Notes: a model not told the origin generated them from the letters alone. A stretch of 64,000 nucleotides of DNA from Lasiosphaeria ovina (GCA_033439765.1 JAULSN010000001.1:6820001-6884000), one strand, 5' to 3'; numbered from the stretch's first letter, positions 47,586 through 60,701 are shown. A program made the numbers and translations.

Positions 47586-49048
47586 CTAAACCTGCAGCGC
47601 GAATTCCGACGCCCCATCTCGCGCCATCCTTCTTTTCACAAAGTTCCACAGATCTGCAGCGCACTGTGCCACAGACTCACGCGGCGACCATCCCAACTCA
47701 TTCTGCGCCCGCTCGGTCGACGCCACGCAGACGCCGACATCGCCCGGCCGTCGTCCGCTCCATGTCAGCGGGATGCTGCGGCCTGCGGCGGCCTCGAGGC
47801 TCCGGACCGCCTCCAGCACGCTCGTGCCGCTGCCGCTGCCGAGGTTGAAGGCGCGGAAGCCGTCGCCGCAGGCCGCGTTCCACGCCATGGCGGCCATGTG
47901 GCCGCGCGCGACGTCGAGCACGTGGATGAAGTCGCGGATGGCGGTGCCGTCGGGCGTCGCCCAGTCGGTGCCGAACACGTCGAGGCTCTTGCGCACCCCC
48001 GCGAGCACCTGCGTCAGCACCGGGTACAGGTTGGTCGCCTCGCCGCGCGGGTTCTCGCCCAGCAGGCCCGACGGGTCGCACCCGACCGGGTTGAAGTAGC
48101 GCAGCGCCACGATGCGCCAGGCCGCGTTGGCCGCGGCCACGTCTGCAAGGATGGCCTCGGAAAAGTACTTGGTCCGCGCGTACGGGCACGACAAGCCCAC
48201 CGCGGACGGCTGCAGCACGCTCGAAGTCCCGGCTGAGTCGACGTGCTCCTCCGCGTGGTGCACCACGTCTTCCTCCTGCAGCGGCCGGCCAGAGTTGGAC
48301 TTGGTGCCGTATACCGTTGCCGAGCTGCTGAAGATGAAGTTGTGGATGCCATACTTGTCGAGCTGCTGCAGCAGCGACACGAGCCCGCACACGTTGTTTT
48401 GGTAGTACTGGAGCGGGTGCTTGAGGGAATCGACGACCGACTTGTATGCGGCAAAGTGGATCACGCTCTCGATGCGCGATCGGTACGTCATGTTCTGCTG
48501 ACCGCCCGCGTCGATCGTCATGACGAGGTCCGTGTAGCTCTCGAGCAGGAAGCGCATCGACCGGCTGCGGTAGTCGAGGCGGTGGAAGTGGATCAGAGGG
48601 ACCGGGATCCCCTCCGCCTTGCAATGGTTTGCGGCGAGAAGCTTGATATTGTCCAGGACGCTCTCGTAGCTGTTACTCAGGTTGTCGACGATGATCACTG
48701 GAAACGGTCAGCGCCATGATACCCTTCCGGGACCTGATACTTGAACAAGCAAAACCTGCCATTTTGGCCACCCCTCAGCAACTCAAGGACGGTATGAGAA
48801 CCGATATATCCAAGTCCGCCAATCACCAGCACGAAAGTTGGAGAGCCGTTGGACACGTGCTGTGGGGACAACGCCTCTCGCCCATTGCTCCCCGGACTTT
48901 CAACATGTCCAACCCTGGACTCGAATGGTGATGGCAACCTCTCGATCTCGAACCCGTCGTCTGATATCTCGGGTGTGGTCGGCGGGGAAGACGGAGACCA
49001 GGAAGCGGGAGACGACGAGGACGGTAAAGAATCCTCGTAATTGTCCAT
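47586..49048 (-). CDS. uge3: UDP-glucose/UDP-GlcNAc 4-epimerase, two exons, 466 aa
   Basis: The enzyme interconverts UDP-glucose with UDP-galactose and UDP-GlcNAc with UDP-GalNAc, supplying both GAG sugars in the cytosol. Exons are 49048-48760 and 48697-47586. The intron (48759-48698) has a GCAGGT donor and a GCTGAC branch site; no GT donor closes the frame, and the join RGGQN-VIIVDNLSNSYES restores the epimerase sequence. Residues 1-70 are a Ser/Pro-rich extension. The NAD-binding GGLGYIGSHT is at 77-86, the SSSATVYG motif at about 219-226, and the catalytic Tyr269-x3-Lys273 is in YARTK. A short insertion near MTIDAGGQQNM is unusual. The C-terminal RPGDVGVCVAS matches family expectation. Confidence 0.92.
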
Positions 49049-51401
49049 TGTCGAGTTTTTGACTTCAAGTGTTGCTGAGTTGTCTGAAGGTTGGTCCTTG
49101 GTTGGCAGATCTGGCGATTTGCAGGGTGATCGAAGGGGACTATCTCCCGCACTTATTCAAATTCGACGGCCTACGTATCAGAGGCAGAGGAGTGAGCCGC
49201 ATGCATCACTCCCCCATCACGTCAACCAACAACAAATTTTTCTTGAGCCACTATTGCGCCGCATCAGAGCTTCCTAATCGGACCTGCTCGATACCGGCGG
49301 TCTGAAGGTCGGGGAACGTGGGCCAGCATGGCTCTGCCTCCATGGGAATATCTCCAGCACCAATTCAGCCAGCGGCCTGTCCGGATCCGAACAATGGCTC
49401 GCCTTTCCTTGTATCAGCTCTTTGACATCATTCTAGGCTTTCTCCAGAAAACACTAGATATCTCAGGCTGGCGGTCTATTCTAATTACCCCGGGCTTCAA
49501 CGAGAACCAGCCACACCTCCCGCACCTTGAGTCTTGTGTGAGCTCGTAGGCGGTGCTACCAAGCGTGATGGGGCTCGAGTGCTTTATTTACGCTCCGAAT
49601 GTCGTGCCAGGGCCGACCGCGCTTCCATCGACGCACATGGGCACCGGAAACCTTGAACTGGCTGTTGGTGTGGTGTTGTTGGCTCCTGGTACCGAGCTCA
49701 AATCGCGAGCCAGTGCCTTCTCGACCATCGCGGCAACGGATCAATGTGCGCTTGTTGACTAACTAATGCCGGCACCTTCTATATTTGTGGCGTGTTGCAT
49801 GTCCGGGATGGCGTCGTGCATGCAGGCTTTAGATCATGCCGCCAAGCCAAGTGACGACATTTATTCTGCTCCAATGGCGTATTTATGGGCGCCGTTACCG
49901 GGGTAGTCCTAGTCCAGGAACAGGACGTCGCTTGGCGGCTATCCAGAAGACTGGTCCGAATGGAGTTTCCACGGGGCCGGGACGGGATGCGGGGAAACGA
50001 AAAGCGAGACGTGGTTTGGATGTGTACAAATGTTAAGTGAAGCCCGCTGACCCGTATTTAGATCTGTGGTGTCCTCCGACGAGATTCAACACGAGCGGCG
50101 GATCCCTCTCTATTCCCCCGCCGTGCAATGCGTGGCTACCGAGAACCAGATGTTGAATGGTCTTCGACAGGTGTAGCGGATCCCGTGATAGTCACGCAAT
50201 TCTTACCAAGGGACACGAATAACGTGCCCAGGGGCGCGAAAGACCGGCATCTGGAGTGATTGCCAAGTTGCCGGTCGGAAAGTTCTGCAGTGGAATGCCG
50301 ACTGAAAGGGGTCGTGTCTTACAACGCAAGCAATATCCTGTTCACGACCAGACTTCGGACTTTAGTATCGAGAGCAAACTTAGCGCGCCTCAATTTTCGT
50401 GGTCTGCAACATCACTCGGCTATTCGGCTCGATTCGTTTCTCGTCTTCTACACCGTTGTTTACCTCCGCCACCCCTGTCGGCTATCGTGCGACAGAAGAG
50501 CAGATGCCGAACGGGACCCGTATTAAATCCTGTAGTACCGAGACACGCACTGCCGACCATACAGCGCCAACCAACCCTCACCCACCGAGTACCTGCTGAC
50601 CAGTTACCCTGTTTATAGAACGGCCTGTGCCGCTTGACCTGCGCCACGCTGTTACACGGGAGTCTCCGTTCACCAGTCCGGCGACACTGCTTTGCCCCAA
50701 ATCCTAGGTTAATAAAATGGCGAAAAGACCGGCCGACGGCCCCTGGTCTCCTGCGCCTTTCGTATCGACAGATATAGAGTGGATAGGCTGTGTGCCCATC
50801 TTGACCAGAAGACGAGGCCCCCTCTGCCACTTCTTGCGTTCCTCCTGGGGGGGGTGACGATTGCCACTCTCGGTTCTGTGCTCTCCGCGCCTCCCACACG
50901 CGCACGCACTCGGCCTCGCACGCGTTAACATGTGTTTTCTCCTCCGCTGTGGCATTGCGCATCTCGTAACTTTGAGACCTTCTCTGAACACCGCGGGTTC
51001 GTATTCTGTGAGGCCTGTAAGGCACTGTACCTGGCTCAATGCCTGTTATTTGCCGTTGTATTTGCTGGACTTGCTGGTGTATCTGCTCAACTTGTTTTCT
51101 CGTTCTTGCAGCTGCGGCCCAGCAAAAGCTATTGCGCCGATCGTTTTGGAACTGCCATGAAAATTTTGTTCACTATGGACCTGGCCACTTGATCTGGCCA
51201 TTTCTTGTGATATCAGTTGGGCTCCCTATCTTTGCCAGTTCGTCATCTACGGCAGTCTAATGCGTAATTCCTAATCTTCTTAATGTTTATCTCCTGTTCG
51301 ACTGTTACCCTTCCTTTACACCCAGCGAATCACATCCGCCATCGGGATCCGGAGTCACCACCATCCTACACCGTCAAACTGCAGGCAATCGCTGTCCGAC
51401 C
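49049..51401. promoter_or_regulatory. long divergent promoter region of uge3 and gtb3
   Basis: 2.35 kb between the two start codons with no credible gene. The ORFs at 50420-51039 on the minus strand are Arg/Gly-rich and look random. Because it is long and separates the precursor enzyme from the synthase, it is the natural place to look for shared regulator sites. Confidence 0.5.
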
Positions 51402-54400
51402 ATGGCTTCGTTCTTTCAGCCACCAACATCGGGCGATCCCGTGATCGCTGCGTGTGGGGGGGCAGATACGACTGCATCCTGGCGCCAGATCTACTGCAAC
51501 AGAGCGATATCACCTGAACAGAGGCTCAACACGCCACTGCAGTACTTTACGCTGATATTGGCGGTCACGTGCATCTCCCTGCCACTCGTTGTTTCACTAA
51601 CCTTGAGAGCATATTGTATGCTGGAAAAGAAGCGGAAGTCAAAGGCAAAAGGGTAAGAGATTTCAAGATAGCCAAGGTTGGCTTGTGTATATCTCACTGA
51701 CAGTAAACATGAAGGACAAGAGAACGCTTTCAGTCTTTGAGAAAGAAAGACTTACTATCATCGTCATCAGCCAGGGATAACGGGCTCACGATAACCGCTC
51801 AGTCGTTTCATTTTATTGACGGAAAATCCATAACCCAAAACGTCAAGGAGGACGCCGCTCCGGACAAGACTCTTTATATCATCCCACTTCCATCTTTTGT
51901 GGATGACCCAACCCAGTATCCTCCCATTCTCGCCGCGTCCGGCACCACGCATCAACAACTTGCTGGACTACTTGATGCCGGCCAGGTTTCGCAGACTTCA
52001 CTGCCCGTGTGGGCGAACTTTGTCTTCAATCTGGTCCACAAGGACAGAGCTCTCACCACCATCGTCTTACAGGTCTCGGAAACCAACGGCAACGATGAAT
52101 CAACATTACTCATTGCATCCCTCCTCTGTGAGTTTCGCCGGTCTGAAGTCCCGGTACTCCTCAAGCTGTCACACGACGACATTGCTCTAACCAGGGCCAT
52201 CGACTTTGGGCTCGTCGCCGGCGTCATCGTCGAGAATGCGTGCATCCTGCGCACCGGCGAGAGGCGAGACTATTTCCGCGCCCAGGGGCTGCGCGACATC
52301 ATGGCGAGGGCCGCCGAGGAGCGCGCGCACCGCCCAGCTTTCTTCATGGGCTTCCACGATGTCTGGAGCAGTCAGCCGTCTGCGGCAGCGGTGTGCAGAG
52401 CCGAGAAGCTCGCGCGGCACTTTGACGCTGTGTTTGAGCATGGCCCGGACTCGAGCGTGGAGACGCAGTACGCGGATAGGTTGCCTCGGTCTTTGAGTGG
52501 GTTTGAGTTTCTAAGGAAGCCGGAGATCTCAGAGGTAGGTTGAATCTTGCCTAGTGCAGGGAAAGAGAGATAGGGGTACTGACATGCTTTCTAGTTGCAA
52601 AAGTCTTGGCTGGAACAGAATGGCAAGGTGGGTCAGGGGCTTGGCACTCCCGGCGGAGAAGGACAAGTGGCGTGTCTCGATCTTGGGGTGTTGGCCAAAG
52701 TCGTTCCTGACATTAGCTTTCTCTTGAAACCCGTCCCGCTCCCCGAGAAATCGGAGTTGCCGGGACCTGAATCGCACTCGATGCGACCTTGGACGGGTTA
52801 CGTGGACTCTGCTCTCTCTCGTGGCAACTTCTGGCAGTTCAACGCGGACGGCGAGATGATCTCACCAATGGGATGTGTTCCGTTGCTGAACGGCACAACC
52901 AAAGCGCAATATGAAGCTATCACAGCCACACAAACCCGTCTCCGCGACTTGAACATGCTCCAGCGATTCGACGACGCCGAAGTCAGCAAACTAGTTGAGC
53001 AGCTGAAGGCGTTCCATGAGAGATCCGAGTTTTCGCATCTCGTCGGCAGCCTCGTCGACGGTCTTGTGCAGCAGACGGTTGTCGTCTCCAAGGGCCTGGG
53101 GACTGGCTTCACCTTGCCAGACAACAGGACGGAGGTCTGGGGCGTGTCGAGTGTCTCGTCTAGCGATGAAGGCGCAGTGGTCGACCTTTTGATCTCGCGG
53201 CGATGTCCAACCGACATTGGCACAGTGCTGCACACGTGGCTGGCGCACCACGGCGTTTCGTGCGTGCAACGGTATGAGGAGGAGGCGCGGCTCGAGGAGA
53301 CATCAACGGGCACAGCAGATGTGTCGCTCCCTCAAAGCATGAGAGCCGCCATTGACCGCGCCACGCCAAGCGAGATACTGCGGATGGTGCAGCAACTGCA
53401 GCTGGCGGGGGCAGAACACCCATTCAAAAATGCTATCGAGACACACTGCCGAGAGGTCCTGATCGACGAAACATCCGCTACACAATGGAACGACGCACAC
53501 TGCCGCCAGCTCCTCGCCGGCACCGTCAGCATGTGTGATCTCCTGCAGTGGCGTCTATCAGAGCTGGCACATATGGGATGCCAGCAGCTCCCATCTCTGG
53601 ACAACCTCGCGCTCCTCCACAGTACCATCGAGCGGCTCGTCAACAGCTCTCTGTTCTCCGGCGACAGCAGCACGCCCAACATCATTTCCAACGCACTCCT
53701 CCAAGCCTACGACCCATCCCGCCCCCACAGACACCCGTCCGCCGACGCCAGCGCGGACCTGCTCGCGCTGCTCTTCTTCAGCGCGCTGCGCCGCGCCGCC
53801 CTCGATGACGTCTACTATGAGGCTACGGACCACTGCCCCGTGTTCGCGCAGCCCGACCAGGCAGCCGTGTTCGCCGAGCTGTGGGTCCTCGGCTCGCAGT
53901 GCGAGCTATTCTTTGGCATGTCGCCGCGCGCCCTCGGCCAGGTCCTCTACGACCGGCACCGCGCTTTTCTGAGGGAGAATCCGCCTCCGGCTGCGGAGCG
54001 AGAGGGAAGCGGCGGCGCTGGGCTGATGGGCATGTATTCCAAGCCGGAGCCACAGGGGAGTACAACCGCGGGAGCAGGGGATGGGGAGCAGACTGATTTA
54101 AAAATAGGCAAGTCTACGGCACTGCAGCGGCTCTGGACGAAGGCGCAGGAAATGGGCGCCTTCTCCATCTTCTGCGTCCCCGCCGTCGTTGACGTCGTGC
54201 TGCTGACGTTCCTCGGCCGCGGCCTATTCATGACGGCCTTCATGGGCGGCGAGCACCTTGCCGCAGCGTGCCAGGCGCTGTTGGTTGCGCTGCTGCTCTC
54301 GGCGGGCGTGACCGGGTGGGTCGGCAGCGTCGGGAACTACTATCTCTGCAACGTATGGACCTACTCGCGTTTTCTCGGGGAGGGACAATTTGGCTGACCG

Positions 54401-57400
54401 GTTCTGATTAGTACGCGTATAACAGCATGGTGTACTTCCACGTCCAGAGGCTTTCCGGTGGCTTTGTCCTGAGTCTGCTGGTCGCTGCCGTGGGTGCCGT
54501 TGTGGTCGGCGTAAAGGTGTCTGTGGGCCCGGCTTTCACCTTCTTCGCCTACCTTGTTCTCATATCGACGTATCTTTATCTTTTAGGCAAGTCGTGAAGC
54601 AACAGTTATGGAAGTATTGCTAACGGCCCCCGCAGGAATCATGGCGACAATGCACCAGCGGGGCAGCCCCTTGACCTCTGGCCGGACGGTCCTCTGGCGG
54701 ACAATGCCGGTTTTGTGTCTCTCCCCGGCCGTCTCCGCGTACATCAACGGGCACGATCTGGCCATCTACCTGTCGGTGGGATACGGGTTCCTCGTGCTAC
54801 TTATCGTCCAGTACCGCAGCCTGTGCCACGAGTGGATCAACTGGACGGACAACATCCCCGTCTTCACCGAGGACGACCTAGTGACGTGGTACTCGGCGCG
54901 GCTCGAGCGGACCCAGCGGCATCTCAGCGACAGCAGCAGCGCGGAGACGCTTCCTACCGCGTCCAAAGAGTCTCGGGCCGTGGTCAAGAAGCTGGCAGTT
55001 GACGCGTTTCGCGACAGCGTCGAGTCGTACCGCCGCAGCCTCCGCAGCCGGTTAGGAGGTGGGATTCTCGCGCCGGACCCGCTGGTCCGGCGCGTAGAAA
55101 AGGGGCTCCCGTACATCCACTGGCTGCTTCTCAAAGAGGCGCATGGAAAAGAAGAGGACGTGAGCGCGCCGTTCTCGGTGTCGTGGTTCGCGCAAGTCAG
55201 CCAGGCCCTCAAGAAGCAGCAGCAGATGACGCAGGGGCTGAAGGAGCACAGCGTGTTTATGCTGTTTCGCTACGGCCGATTCGATGCAAGTAACTACCGA
55301 CTTGATTTCTCACTATACCGCGCGGGTATCTTCTGACGCCGTCTCCCTAAGTAGATCGGCCAAAACGTCGCCCTGTTCCTCGTCTGCCTCATGGACCGCT
55401 GGGTCAGCATGGCCATGGCGGCCAGCAGCGCACCGTCGCCCTCTGTGTTCGGCAGCTTCACGTCGCGCTACGCCGTCTGCTTGGCCATCCTGTATTTCTG
55501 CGCAGGGGCCATGGCCCTCGACGCCGTCCTGCAGACGTACTGGCCCGCCAGCTACGCTCTCTCGGATGAGAAGCTGGCGAGCTGCGAGGACGCTGACGCT
55601 GTGGCGCGGAAGTGGGAGAGGTATGGATGTATCCCCAGGCCAGTCTTGCGAGGGCCATTGTTGATTCGAGGTTTTAGGTCGCGCCGGCGTAAATACGCCA
55701 TGGCGTTTCTCCAGCTCGGCCGTCGACTCATGTTTGTCGGGGGATGCTGCACGCTAGTCGTTTGGCTTCTGGTCGACGACCCTCGCATGGTACAGCTGTA
55801 CTACGCGTATATCGCAGGATATTCGGCGGTTGTTGTCTTCCAGGTGAGTACTCTCGCCAGGAATTGCACGTGTTGTTGCGCAAATTATTGAACTCACGCG
55901 CAACAGTTTAATCGCTGCTTCACACTGGATGTCCGACGCCATGTCACGTCCATCATGGTCTCTGCCGCAATAGGCTTTACTGCGGGTTGCGTTCTACACC
56001 GAGTATTGGACGATAGCCTGCTCTTCTTCGCCGACGTCATAGCGCTGAACATTGCCACGATATTGGCCGCATTGTTGACCTGTGTTTGGGTGTTACGGAA
56101 ATCAGAGTCGATCAGCCCAAACGACGCCGATCCCACCTCGGACAAGACAAAAGTCTGGGCGCAGCGCCGCTTGACGGAGTCCAGGGGCTTCATGGCAGCT
56201 TCCAGAAAATCTCAATGGCAGACGGTTCCGGGCGTGTTGGTCTCGTTTCAAGACTCCAGTCCTGTCGCGAGCAAAACCACAGAGCTTCTCAAATCGGCCA
56301 AGGATCAGCCTACGGACAACGAAGAAACTGTTCCGTGGGCTGGAGGTGTTCTAAAAACTGCCGCGGAGCTGTGGACAGAGAGCAGAATTCAGGTCACGGT
56401 ATGCTCTCGCTCGTCGTTCTCCGACGCAGACTTGGAGGATTTTGTCTCCTTCAGCAAATATGACGGCGGCACTTTACACATCAACGTCGGCCTTTTTGGA
56501 GAGGACGAATTAGCCGCAGCCTCATGGCATACGACAGCTGCCGAGATGTGAGTTGAAACCCTGCTTCCAACACCCTGGATATGCGCTAATTCCAGGATTT
56601 GCTTCTTAGGGTTGCTGAGATCATCTTATTTCATACTTCGCGGGCAGTGCTCGGCTTGAGCGAGGCACAAGCAACGCAAGCCATGTCCTTCCCGTATGCG
56701 GGAGACAGTCTTCCTAGAAGCGTTCAACTCGAAATTGCCACGGCAGACATGTCTGGCTTGACAACATTACAGAAACATACAAATGACAGTATCTTGCAGC
56801 ATCTGTGCTTCGGGATCAACGTTGAGCTGAAGTGGGATCACCTGTCGTCCGCCACCCGGGAAGTCATCCTCGGGCGTGTCTTGGATGCGCCGGTCGCGGC
56901 AGCGACAAAGATGCTTAGCTGGGCAAAATCTGCAAAGGTCAATGTCCAAGCTAGCGACTTCAATGTTCATCTGTGTCGAAGAATTCACGCAGAGGCCGGA
57001 GAGAGGCTGAAACTTTCGAATGCAGACAAGGTGGGTGTTCCACAACAGGTTAGAATGCCTGAAGAATCACGTCACGGTCTTGCAGCACCATCCACGAAAT
57101 GCACGAAAGTATTTCGGCGGCTCGGGGGCCTGCTACTCCGCTTCCCTGTCAACTTCGTAGAGTGGGTTGGAATCATATCTGGGGCCGGCTCAAACATCGA
57201 GAGGGAGCTGTGGTACCTGCTCAGCGATCACCCCAACATGCGAGGCGCCGTCATGTGCCTGCCGATGCTCGCGTGGAAGGCGTGCTGGCGAGTCAAGAAC
57301 GCGTGGATCTACGCCACGCTGATATACCACCACAAAGCACTGGTCCACATCTCTCGGCTCGCCACAAGAGGCACCTCGCGAACTCTCTACAAAGATAGCA

Positions 57401-60400
57401 TCGTCGCCGAGATGCACCGCAAGACGCTTACCGGTTTTGCCTCTCGGAACGACCAAAACACGCTGATGCTGGACATATTCGAAGGCCGTCTTGCGCGCCC
57501 AGCTGCGGACCAAACTCCGCTCGCCACAGCCGTCTACGATGGCCATTTCCGGCTTGTCCAGCGCACCGACGGGGGGACGAAGAGCAGGTCTATCGCCACG
57601 TATGTGTATGATACTAACAACTCCAAGCCGAGATATCCCATCACGAAGCATATTGCGGACGGCAGCGTCAACAAAAATTGCCATTATGACAAGAGAGGCC
57701 GTGTCTCGCGCGGGACGTTGGCAGTGGAGGGGACAGAGTATTCGTTCCGCTACTTTTACAAATCCACACCCAAAGGCAGTCACGAAGTCCTCAGGGCCCG
57801 GTTTAGCCTCGCGCAATCCCCGGCATCCGGCAGTCTAACAGTCTGCTGGGGCACGCCGCTACGCGAAGACGTAGCGGAGGAGTGCAACTGGGTCCCTTCC
57901 GACCGCGTGTGCCGGGTGGTGAGAGAAGTTGGAGAGAAGACGTACACGACGACCAGCAACTACCAGCACCGGCGAGACCCGGTGATGGCGACAGTATTGT
58001 ATGAGGGAGGAATAGCTACCGCCATGCCAGAACCACCGTGTCTATTTGAACACGAAAAGCTACTACAGCAGCGGCCGACGGATGTGTCCTTTGAGAACGA
58101 CGACCTTCTAATCTATCACAGCCTGAGCTACGTGAAGCGGATGGCCACACCGTCAACGCAGAAGCAGACATGGGCCTTTTGCTTAAACCCCGCATCATGG
58201 CAGTATTGGCGTAGAAAGGTCGTCTACCGCCGCGTGCCGACGTGGTGGCTGAGAACCGAGCTCTGGAACCACTGGCGCAAGAGCGGCAGCCTCGACGCCG
58301 TGACGGCGTGCTGGATGGACGAGCTGATCCTGCGCCAGGAGCCACTCCTCCGCAAATACTGGGCGGCCCGTGGACTTGGGCAGCTGTCCACAGCCAAAGC
58401 AGCACTCGACATGCAAGTGGAGCAGATCGTGGCAGCCATCGAGATCGAGACAGACGTGTCCGAGGTGTGCCTGCTGCCGGTCAAGTGCTCGGACCTCTAC
58501 ACGATGGGCCTGGGGAGGGACGCGAACCAGCTGACGACGCGGCCCGGCGACTGCTTCAGCGACACGGGCGACCGCATCTCGGTCATCTTCAACGACATTG
58601 GCTGCTGGCCCGACACTCCGGGCGGCGTGTCCAACTGCCGGCGCGACCTGGTCAACGGCCACAGCACCATCCGCAACCACGTGCTGGCCGAGTCGGCCAA
58701 CGAGCACGGCATCCCGCGCTTCCAGGTCGAGAAGAACGTGCAGTCGCTCAAGCTGCTGCCGCTGTGGGGGCTCGACGGCCGCACGCCCAGCCACGGCATC
58801 ATTGACAACCTCGTCGAGAGCGAAGTCGACGCCAAAATCGCCAACACCCACGCCCGCCGCGACATCGTCGGCACCTTTGTGCCGCTGCTCCGGCAGTTCG
58901 TTAAGGGCGCCCGGTCGCGGCACATCTCGCGCGAGGACATGGTGGCATACAGCAACGCGCTGCTCGCCATGTTTGCGTATTTCGAGCACAAGGACTACAA
59001 CGCGACGTGGAACTCGCGCGAGGTCGCGGCGGCGTGGGCTGGGGCATGGCTGGCCGAGCACGACGACAAGGACTCGGACATGCGCAACCCGGCGGGGTAT
59101 CTCGATCTGGAGCGGCCGTCGACGGCGGACCTGCACAGCGCGCTGGCCATCTACACGTCGTACTTCTTCATCTTCTCGGTGCAGACGCCGGCCGACTGCC
59201 CGCGCGTGTTCCAGAGCACGCACCACGGCATCAGCAGCCTGTTCGGCATGCTGCTCAAGTACCGCCGCGGCGCCTCGTTCGGCATCTGGGACCACGCCAT
59301 CCTGTGGCGCGAGTGCTGCCTCAACATCAGCCCCGCCCAGTCCACCCTGCCGCTGCCCGTGCAGTCCATGCTGCTCGCCGGCATCGGCCTGGCCATGCGC
59401 CTTGCCTACTTCCACGCCGACGTAGTGCTGCCGTGCACGCCCGTCTTCAATCCGTGCGTGCCCTCTCACTCTTCTACTTTCTCCATAACAGAAACATGCT
59501 GACTTTCTAACGCTCACAGAATCTGGGAAGCCGAGCTCGGCACCGACAGCGGCCGGCTCGCCCACCGCAAGGCCTTCAGCCGCAAGATCGACGCCATCGT
59601 CAACGGCGTCAGCAACATGGACGCGTTCCAGCCCGCCACCGACGCCGACACCCTAACCGAAACAACGCCCACCGTAGTCATGTTGTCCAACGTGCAGTTC
59701 ATCAAGGACATCCGCACGGCCATTCTCGCCGCCGACATCATCGTCAACACGCTCGAGCTCACCACCTACCGGCTCCTCATCTACGGCGCGCGCGACCGCG
59801 AACCGGCCTATGACGCTGCCATGGCCCGCCTAATCGCGTCGTGCAGCCTCACGCAGAACGTCGAGCTGGCCGGCTACGGCGACGCGCGGGCCGCGCTGCG
59901 CGGCGCGTCGCTCTTCGTCAACTCGTCCCTCTCCGAAGGCCTGCCGCTGGCCATCGCCGAAGCCGCGCTCGCGGGCGTACCGATCGTCGCCACAGCCGTC
60001 GGCGCCACGGCGCTGGTGCTGACGGACCCGGACGACGGCGCCACGCGCTACGGCGACATCGTGCCGCCCAACGACGCGGCCGCGCTCGCGCGCGCGCAGA
60101 TCGCCCTGCTCGCCATGGCCGGGCCGCGCTGGGCGCGCTTCGCTGACTCGGACGCCCACCTGCCCGACGTGCTGACTGCGCGCGACGCCGCTTGGCTGCA
60201 GGCGCGCATGCGCGATGCGGCACCCGCCCGCAGGCGTCTCGGGCTCCGCGGCCGCGAGGTCGTGCTGCGCGGGTTTCATGGCAAGAGGTACCTCCGCGAG
60301 CACGAGCAGATGTACTGGGTCCAGTGGCACCTCGCGAGGATGAGGGGTGTGGATGGGTTGGCCGATGTTGCGGGACTGGGTGATGGGGTTTGTTGGCGGG

Positions 60401-60567
60401 ACTTGGAGACGGAGGGCCAAGGGGGAGAGGGTAGGGTGGTTGGCGATGGCTTGGGCTGGCGGGCGTTTCAGGGTAAGGAGCGGGGACGGCAGCCGAGGAG
60501 GAGGAGGTTGAGGAAGGCCGGGAAGGGGAGGGACGAGAGTGAGGGGAAGGTGACCACACCATTATAG
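51402..60567 (+). CDS. gtb3: galactosaminogalactan synthase: giant multi-pass GT4 glycosyltransferase, 2,891 aa
   Basis: The proposed polymerase and exporter of GAG, using UDP-Gal and UDP-GalNAc at the plasma membrane. Exons: 51402-51652, 51715-52534, 52595-54352, 54412-54586, 54636-55285, 55355-55843, 55907-56547, 56610-59453, 59520-60567 (8,676 nt, all phases close). Residues 47-67 form a first membrane helix. About 90-870 are a soluble region with TIM-barrel-like blocks (LYIIPLPSFVDDP, FFMGFHDVW). About 875-1450 hold roughly ten more hydrophobic segments. The C-terminal half is PelF-like: the GGVS loop at about 2266 (CWPDTPGGVSNCRRDLV) and the GT4 E-x7-E pair E2682/E2690 (SEGLPLAIAEA). The tail is Arg/Lys-rich. 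Introns 4 (54587-54635) and 5 (55286-55354) are GC-AG with GCAAGT donors. An optional 51-nt intron near 57031-57081 would also keep frame. Confidence 0.9.
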
Positions 60568-60701
60568 ACAGCGTGGAGAGATGAGATGTGACCTGTGCCA
60601 TTCATAGCCTTCGGGGTCCATGTAGAGTGACTACGACACTGAGAGCCGAAGGTCTATATATCCGTGGCTTCCCTTCTCCAACTTGATGAATATACGGCCT
60701 A

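Noticed and set aside
50420..51039. Arg/Gly-rich minus-strand ORFs in the uge3-gtb3 divergent region
   Set aside because: Composition is typical of reading promoter sequence, two overlapping frames are equally open, and no start context or domain is visible.
58195..59565. 456-codon minus-strand ORF opposite the gtb3 exon
   Set aside because: It is antisense to a strongly conserved glycosyltransferase exon; third-position G/C bias of the real exon creates the open frame.
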